64,000 nt of DNA from Phycisphaerae bacterium (GTDB lineage: Bacteria > Planctomycetota > Phycisphaerae > UBA1845 > Fen-1342): the NCBI GenBank assembly GCA_017999985.1, contig JAGNKU010000003.1:186001-250000 (forward strand), read 5' to 3'. Every line of letters starts with the position of its first letter. The stretch's first letter is position 1. The position numbers and the translations under genes are program-made. Positions 59,471 to 64,000 of the stretch are shown one piece after another. Under the pieces are notes generated by a model that did not search any database, was not told the origin of the DNA, and saw nothing but the letters and a program-made list of their open reading frames with translations.

Positions 59471-60751
59471 ATGGAGCGAATGACGACCATGACCCAGCTT
59501 CAGAACCTACCGAACATCGCGGACCGGTCCGGCCGGTCCGCTCCCGAGTTGGCCGAGCCGCTCGCTGGCGTGTTGAAGGATGCGGTTGCGCAGGACGCGA
59601 CCGACGTTCACGTCGATACGTGGGGCGAGTACGCCGCCGTCAGATACCGTGTCGATGGCGTGATCCGTCAGCCCATGACGCTGGATTCTGAGCAGGCCCG
59701 GCGGCTGCTGAACCAGTTGAAGATCGCCGCCAGCCTGGATTTTGAGGCGACTCGGCGTCCCCAGGAAGGGCAGTTCCGCTGGAGTGACGGGCAGCGCGTG
59801 CGGGACATCCGCGTGACGCTGATCCCGGAGGCGCCGCGGAACGAGTCGGCCCACCTGCGCGTGCTGACCCGGCCCGAGGACTGGCGGCACATGGAACACT
59901 TGGGCTTGCGTCCTGCGCAACTGGAGGCCGTGCGCAAGGTGATGCGCTGGCCGCACGGTCTCATTCTCATCGCCGGTCCGACCGGCTCCGGCAAGACAAC
60001 GACGCTCTACGCCCTGACGGATCTGGAGGATCTGCGCGGCCAGGTCGCGGCCTCCATTGAGGATCCGATCGAGTTTGATCTGCCCCTGGTGCGACAGCTC
60101 GAAGTCGACGAGAAACGTGGCATCACCATGAAAGAAGGACTGCGCACCCTGCTGCGCATGGATGCGGATGTGCTCATGATCGGCGAGATCCGAGACGCCG
60201 AGTCAGCCATCGTCGCGGCGCGCGCGGCACTCGCGGGACGTCTCGTGCTCGCCACGATCCATGCCCGGGACGCGGCTGCGGCGGTGGCGGCCATGCGCTA
60301 CCTCGGTGTGCCGGCCTACGTGCTGGCGTCGTCGCTGCGGATGGTGCTCGCGCAGAATCTGGTGCGCAAGGTGTGTGTGCACTGTGCGGAAACGCGCGCC
60401 CCCGGCGCGGCGGAACGGCGCCGGTACGAGCAGGCGGGCTTGCCTGTTCCCCAGACAGTCCGCGTTGAGCAGGGCTGTGTGCAGTGCGGTCAGTCGGGCT
60501 TCCGTGGTCGTACGGGCGTCTTCCAGGTCGGCGTCTTCGATCAGTCCCACAGCGAATGGCTGGCTGGGGACCCACCCGAGCACGTGATTCGCGAGCGCCT
60601 CAGTAGTGAAGGAATGGAACCGTTGGCGTCCGAAGTCTTGCGGCGCGTGGCCGACGGCACGACCTCGCTACGGGAAGCACTGCGCGTGGCCGGCTTCGAC
60701 GACGCGGAGCTCGAAAACGAACCGACGTCGGAGCGTTCAGGGCCGAGTTAG
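59471..60751 (+). CDS. GspE/PilB-type secretion ATPase lacking the usual N-terminal domain
   Basis: About 426 residues. The ATPase core is complete: Walker A GPTGSGKTT (169-177), DPIEF, the Asp box DADVLMIGEIRDAESA, and the His box HARDAA, followed by a zinc site CVHCAE ... CVQCGQSGFRGRTG typical of GspE/PilB. The MshEN-like N-terminal domain of ~150 residues is missing (the core starts near residue 25), so it is closer to PilT-like or assembly-orphan ATPases. No type II secretion or type IV pilus genes are nearby. Start ATG 59471. It stands after htpX. Confidence 0.85.
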   Translation: MERMTTMTQLQNLPNIADRSGRSAPELAEPLAGVLKDAVAQDATDVHVDTWGEYAAVRYRVDGVIRQPMTLDSEQARRLLNQLKIAASLDFEATRRPQEGQFRWSDGQRVRDIRVTLIPEAPRNESAHLRVLTRPEDWRHMEHLGLRPAQLEAVRKVMRWPHGLILIAGPTGSGKTTTLYALTDLEDLRGQVAASIEDPIEFDLPLVRQLEVDEKRGITMKEGLRTLLRMDADVLMIGEIRDAESAIVAARAALAGRLVLATIHARDAAAAVAAMRYLGVPAYVLASSLRMVLAQNLVRKVCVHCAETRAPGAAERRRYEQAGLPVPQTVRVEQGCVQCGQSGFRGRTGVFQVGVFDQSHSEWLAGDPPEHVIRERLSSEGMEPLASEVLRRVADGTTSLREALRVAGFDDAELENEPTSERSGPS

Positions 60752-60796
60752 TGTGAACGGTGGCGAACACCAGGGACGACTGCACGTGGTCGTGAT

Positions 60797-63700
60797 TCAC
60801 TCCTGGGGTCTCGCGCTGTCGCGGCCGGCCAGCAGCACGACAAACGGATTGATGTCGCTGAATGACGGGAACAGGCCATCGCCGTTGATGTCGCCGACCG
60901 TGGGTGGGCAGTCCGCGTACGCTGTCCGCCAGGCCGAGATGTTCGACAGGTAGAGCACGAACGGGTTGATGTCGGCGAAGTTGACCGCACCGTCACAGTT
61001 CAGATCGCCTGGCAACGCGACGCGCGCCCCGCTGAGCGCGAAGATGCCCGTGGTCCGGCCCGAGTCGTTTCCACTGGCCAACTGGAACGTGAGGCTCCGG
61101 ACCGGTTTCGTGTGCAGGCCCAGCGCTGCCAGGTCCAGCGTTGTCTGGTAAATCCGCGGGTTGCCGTTGGAATCGTCCTCGAAGCTGGCGCTGGCCAGTC
61201 GCACGCGGCCGAGATCGTACAGGCCGTTGCTGCTGATGACAAAGAACCAGTCATAGCCCTTGTACGTCAACGCGTCGGACGCGGTGTTGTCGGTGAACGT
61301 GATCGTCACCGTCCCGACGGAGCTCGATGACGCGTTCGTCGAGGCCGCGAAGATGGCCAGCCGCTCATACGGCCGCTGGGCTGCGGCGTCCAGCGTGAGC
61401 GTGCCGGTCGGCGTGGCCGCATCCAGCATGAGCACGTTCGGCGCGTCGTATGACTGCAATTGCCCCTGCGTAGTCCCGTCCACGCGGCTGACGAAATCTC
61501 CGCCCTGCGGCAGACCCTTCACGGAGCCGGGCAGACCCCGCTCGTAATAGGCGTATCCGTTGCGCACGTCGAAGGACGCCGCGAAGTTGCCCAGCGGCGG
61601 GACGGCGGTGCGCTCGACGATGACGTCGCGGTTCCAACCGGTCGCGGCCAGCGGCGTCATGATCGGTTTTGCCGCGACGTTGCGCTGCAGCTCATCCAGC
61701 AGCGGTTGAGCCGGGAAGGTGCCGGTCGCGGGGTCGTACGCCGCGGTCGCCGCCAGGATCTGAACGTGGTCGTCCATCGGCAGCGTCAACGTGGTCGCGC
61801 CGGGCGGCAGGTCCAGTGTATAGCCGAAGAGATAGCAGTAAGTGTATACCTCGTTCACGCCGGCAGGCGTGTGGCGATGCGAGCAGAACCACGCCACGGG
61901 ATCGGGCCGGATGTACGCCGGATCGAGGCCCACATAGGGCCACGGCCACGAGAAAGCGACTTCCTGGACACCGCCGTCCCAGAGGCGGTTGTCCCACTGC
62001 CCAATGTAGCCGCTCCAATCCTGGATCGTCAGGTGCATGGGAGTGCCGTTAACAGCGAATGTTGCGGTCCGATCGCCGTTGGTCGCGGCTGCGAGCAGGT
62101 AGAGTCGGTTGTACGTGCCGGTCGGCAGGGTGATGCTCTGCCCGGCGCACGTCACCGCATTCAACTGGCCGCCGGCGACCGGACCGAGCGCGAACGTAAT
62201 GCCGCGATAGTCGATTTCGTCGGCGAGCATTTCAGCGGGGAGGCAGCGTCCGCCGTCGTCGAAACCGTCCGTGGCCGACTGGCCGTCGCTGCTGGTCACG
62301 GCACGGTTGTAGGGCAGCGCTACCACCTGTTGCTCAATAGCCGGCAATTGCGTCGGCGGGGCACCGGGCGTCAGCGCGAAGGCGCGGAGCTGGTAGGGAT
62401 TCAGGTTTGTGACGAGCGCACCATTCATCACGGTCGCTGCGCCGACTGGCTGTTCCTGGCCATCGACCTCGCGTGCCGCGGCGATGGCCGTGGGCAGCGA
62501 GACGTGCACGTTGGTGGCCGGCTGGCCGCTGAGCTCGACGAGCCGCACGATCACTTCGTCGCTGTCCTCAGCCCTCTTGACGGCCATGACGCGCACCCGG
62601 GAATGATTGACAGTCAGCAGCGAAAGCCAGCGTCCGAGGGCCCCACTATGCGCTGTAGTCTGGAAGGCGATCAGCGGCTGACTCAGGCGCAAGGCTTGCC
62701 AATCGGTTTGGCTCGCGCGCCAGTCGCCGACGTGCCCGGTGAGCCCGTAGAGGATTTCGTGCCGACCCCAGTCCTGCGTGGCCTGGTCCTCGTAGCCGCC
62801 GGCCGCGCCCGGCGTGCGGACCAGCGTGAGTCGGAGCGTGTGGTCGTCGGGCTTGTCCGAGCCGTACTTGCAGTCGCTCAGCACCGTGACGCCGTAGGTC
62901 CCGTTCGCGGCGGTCAGGTCGAACCACTGGTGCGCGGGCACTTCGTACTTGCTGGCGTTGTTGTTGCCGCGCTGGAGTGTGCCCACTTCCCAGTTGTACG
63001 TGGCATTGGGGTTGGCGACGGTGAGCGGAAAGACGGCTTTGAGGTTGCAGATCGAGCTCATCCAGTCGATCGTGTTGGCGAACTCGACGCGGTTGGCCGC
63101 GCCGCCGGCCGCCAGTCGGATCGTCTGGACGAAATGCGAGCCCTGGCTGTCGCGCGTCACCTGCAGGGCGACGCGGGCCGCGCCGTTCTCGATGATCTGC
63201 ACGGTCGCCGGCCCGGAGACGTACGCCTGTGGCGGCTGCTGCGCGTCTTCCCAATCAATGTTCCAGGCGGGCCACGCCGCGGGGAAGTCGTGCGAGAACG
63301 CCTGGCGCGCCGGTGCCGTCAGCAGTTCGCGCCCCGCCGTCTTGTCGTAGATGTTCGCCACGTCGCCGTTGCCGTCCAGCGTGATGATGTAGCGCGCATT
63401 CTCGAGCGACGATGTGGTGACGGAGAGCGTTGACGTCGCGGCAGTGGCTGCGGCTTGCACGTCGTATACGGCGAGGCCGACCGACGGCACGGTCGCCAGG
63501 AAAAGGATTCTCAGTTCGCCGTCAGCCGCGCTCACGATCTGCGACGGCACCTCTACGCCGGACGGGTTGAGCACGCGCACCGCGGTTGGCAAGACGCCGG
63601 GCCAGGCGATGCGCGCTTCGACCACATCTTCGCGCGTGATGGACAGCGGGTTGTAGACGACCAGCGGCACGCCGGTGGCCTCCGTGTCCAGGCCGGTGGC

Positions 63701-64000
63701 GATGGCCCCGATCGAGCTGTCCACGACGCACGCGAACTGGTTGAGGGCGATGATTTCATCGTTCCACGAGTACTCGTACGCCTTCGGGTGGCTCGTTCCG
63801 GGCAGAATGTCGTGGAATTGCCCGCCAAGGACCAGCGTCCAGGCGTCGTTCAGCCGCTTCTGCGGATAGGCGGGGCCGCCCAGCCAGTCGGCGAAGACCG
63901 CGGCCCGTTCGGCCGCGTCGGCCAGCCGCTCGTTCTTGAAGTTCCAGCGCTTCATGTAGCACTGCGACGTGATCGAGCCGGCGGAGTGCTCAGTGAGCAG
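60797..64000 (-). CDS. GH38 alpha-mannosidase C-terminal region with dockerin-like tail (5' end outside window)
   Basis: The frame is open to the last base of the window on the minus strand, so only the last ~1068 residues are seen. GGQFHDILPGTSHPKAYEYS (near the window end) is the conserved block after the catalytic GH38 domain; the beta-sandwich domains follow (GVPLVVYNPLSITREDVVEA and on). The catalytic nucleophile region is outside the window. The C-terminus carries two dockerin-like units, GDLNCDGAVNFADINPFVLY and GDINGDGLFPSFSDINPFVV, as found on secreted Phycisphaerae enzymes. It is likely exported and acts on mannosidic glycans. The stop is 45 bp from the convergent GspE gene. Confidence 0.85.
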   Translation of the reverse strand: MLTEHSAGSITSQCYMKRWNFKNERLADAAERAAVFADWLGGPAYPQKRLNDAWTLVLGGQFHDILPGTSHPKAYEYSWNDEIIALNQFACVVDSSIGAIATGLDTEATGVPLVVYNPLSITREDVVEARIAWPGVLPTAVRVLNPSGVEVPSQIVSAADGELRILFLATVPSVGLAVYDVQAAATAATSTLSVTTSSLENARYIITLDGNGDVANIYDKTAGRELLTAPARQAFSHDFPAAWPAWNIDWEDAQQPPQAYVSGPATVQIIENGAARVALQVTRDSQGSHFVQTIRLAAGGAANRVEFANTIDWMSSICNLKAVFPLTVANPNATYNWEVGTLQRGNNNASKYEVPAHQWFDLTAANGTYGVTVLSDCKYGSDKPDDHTLRLTLVRTPGAAGGYEDQATQDWGRHEILYGLTGHVGDWRASQTDWQALRLSQPLIAFQTTAHSGALGRWLSLLTVNHSRVRVMAVKRAEDSDEVIVRLVELSGQPATNVHVSLPTAIAAAREVDGQEQPVGAATVMNGALVTNLNPYQLRAFALTPGAPPTQLPAIEQQVVALPYNRAVTSSDGQSATDGFDDGGRCLPAEMLADEIDYRGITFALGPVAGGQLNAVTCAGQSITLPTGTYNRLYLLAAATNGDRTATFAVNGTPMHLTIQDWSGYIGQWDNRLWDGGVQEVAFSWPWPYVGLDPAYIRPDPVAWFCSHRHTPAGVNEVYTYCYLFGYTLDLPPGATTLTLPMDDHVQILAATAAYDPATGTFPAQPLLDELQRNVAAKPIMTPLAATGWNRDVIVERTAVPPLGNFAASFDVRNGYAYYERGLPGSVKGLPQGGDFVSRVDGTTQGQLQSYDAPNVLMLDAATPTGTLTLDAAAQRPYERLAIFAASTNASSSSVGTVTITFTDNTASDALTYKGYDWFFVISSNGLYDLGRVRLASASFEDDSNGNPRIYQTTLDLAALGLHTKPVRSLTFQLASGNDSGRTTGIFALSGARVALPGDLNCDGAVNFADINPFVLYLSNISAWRTAYADCPPTVGDINGDGLFPSFSDINPFVVLLAGRDSARPQE

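Noticed and set aside
1-64000. tRNA, rRNA or phage attachment sites
   Set aside because: No cloverleaf-like or rRNA-like segment was recognised by eye; a tRNAscan-SE run would settle it.

Overview
The window (64 kb, high GC, raw sequence only) looks like a chromosome segment of a member of the Planctomycetota, most likely a Phycisphaerae-type lineage. This is an inference from several family signatures: a serine/threonine kinase fused to a formylglycine-generating-enzyme-like domain, FHA proteins, a DUF4347 surface protein with an N-terminal LEPR-like motif, a dockerin-like tail with the DINPFV signature on a large glycoside hydrolase, TSP3-like calcium-binding repeats joined to HAF repeats, and abundant intergenic hairpin repeats. 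No rRNA, tRNA or CRISPR array was recognised.

Layout. 1-6875: polysaccharide/glycan cluster (glycosyltransferases of families 4 and 2, a B12-binding radical SAM protein, an FkbM methyltransferase), tightly packed with start/stop overlaps. 7173-11473: MFS transporter, secreted thioredoxin-like protein, BtpA-family protein, DUF72 protein. 11608-13425: membrane-anchored Q/K-rich coiled-coil protein. 13619-19588 (minus): four-gene envelope-spanning operon (TolC-like lipoprotein, HlyD adaptor, GAF-HlyD fusion, M50 protease-HlyD fusion), divergent from a 1425-residue LEPR/DUF4347 surface protein (19914-24191). 24192-25443: repeat-rich spacer with one small hypothetical gene. 25444-29840: transmembrane Ser/Thr kinase divergent from two tandem paralogous FHA proteins. 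30029-33868: large repeat lipoprotein. 34141-38229: NagB-LmbE fusion, PiT phosphate transporter and its DUF47/PhoU-like partner. 38333-39738: intact IS256-family element with flanking direct repeats. 39848-42859: Tat-exported Gfo/Idh/MocA oxidoreductase, OmpR-type regulator, polyprenol/dolichol-kinase-like membrane protein. 42987-45370: zinc-finger protein, LemA, and M48 protease with zinc ribbons. 45510-50850: beta-oxidation-type operon (two acyl-CoA dehydrogenases, thiolase, 3-hydroxyacyl-CoA dehydrogenase, enoyl-CoA hydratase). 50900-55842: TMTC-like membrane/TPR protein, Ada, DUF695-RraB protein, small cytochrome-b561-like membrane protein. 55808-60751: M50-CBS protease, NhaR-like LysR regulator, HPF-like protein, HtpX and an orphan GspE-type ATPase. 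60797-64000: C-terminal part of a GH38 alpha-mannosidase with a dockerin-like tail, running off the window.

How genes work together. The glycan cluster probably decorates surface polysaccharide. The TolC/HlyD/GAF-HlyD/M50-HlyD operon has no ABC or RND pump in the visible neighbourhood. It faces a giant surface protein, so it may be a dedicated exporter or processing machine for such proteins; this is the best candidate for a poorly described system. The kinase and twin FHA genes share a short divergent region with palindromes and form a plausible phospho-signalling module. An AT-rich motif with identical internal spacing lies upstream of both the M50-CBS protease and the HPF-HtpX genes, on either side of the LysR gene, which suggests a small envelope-stress regulon. 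Intergenic hairpin repeats cluster in the two roomy convergent gene gaps (13.4 kb and 25.3 kb), where they may act as bidirectional terminators.
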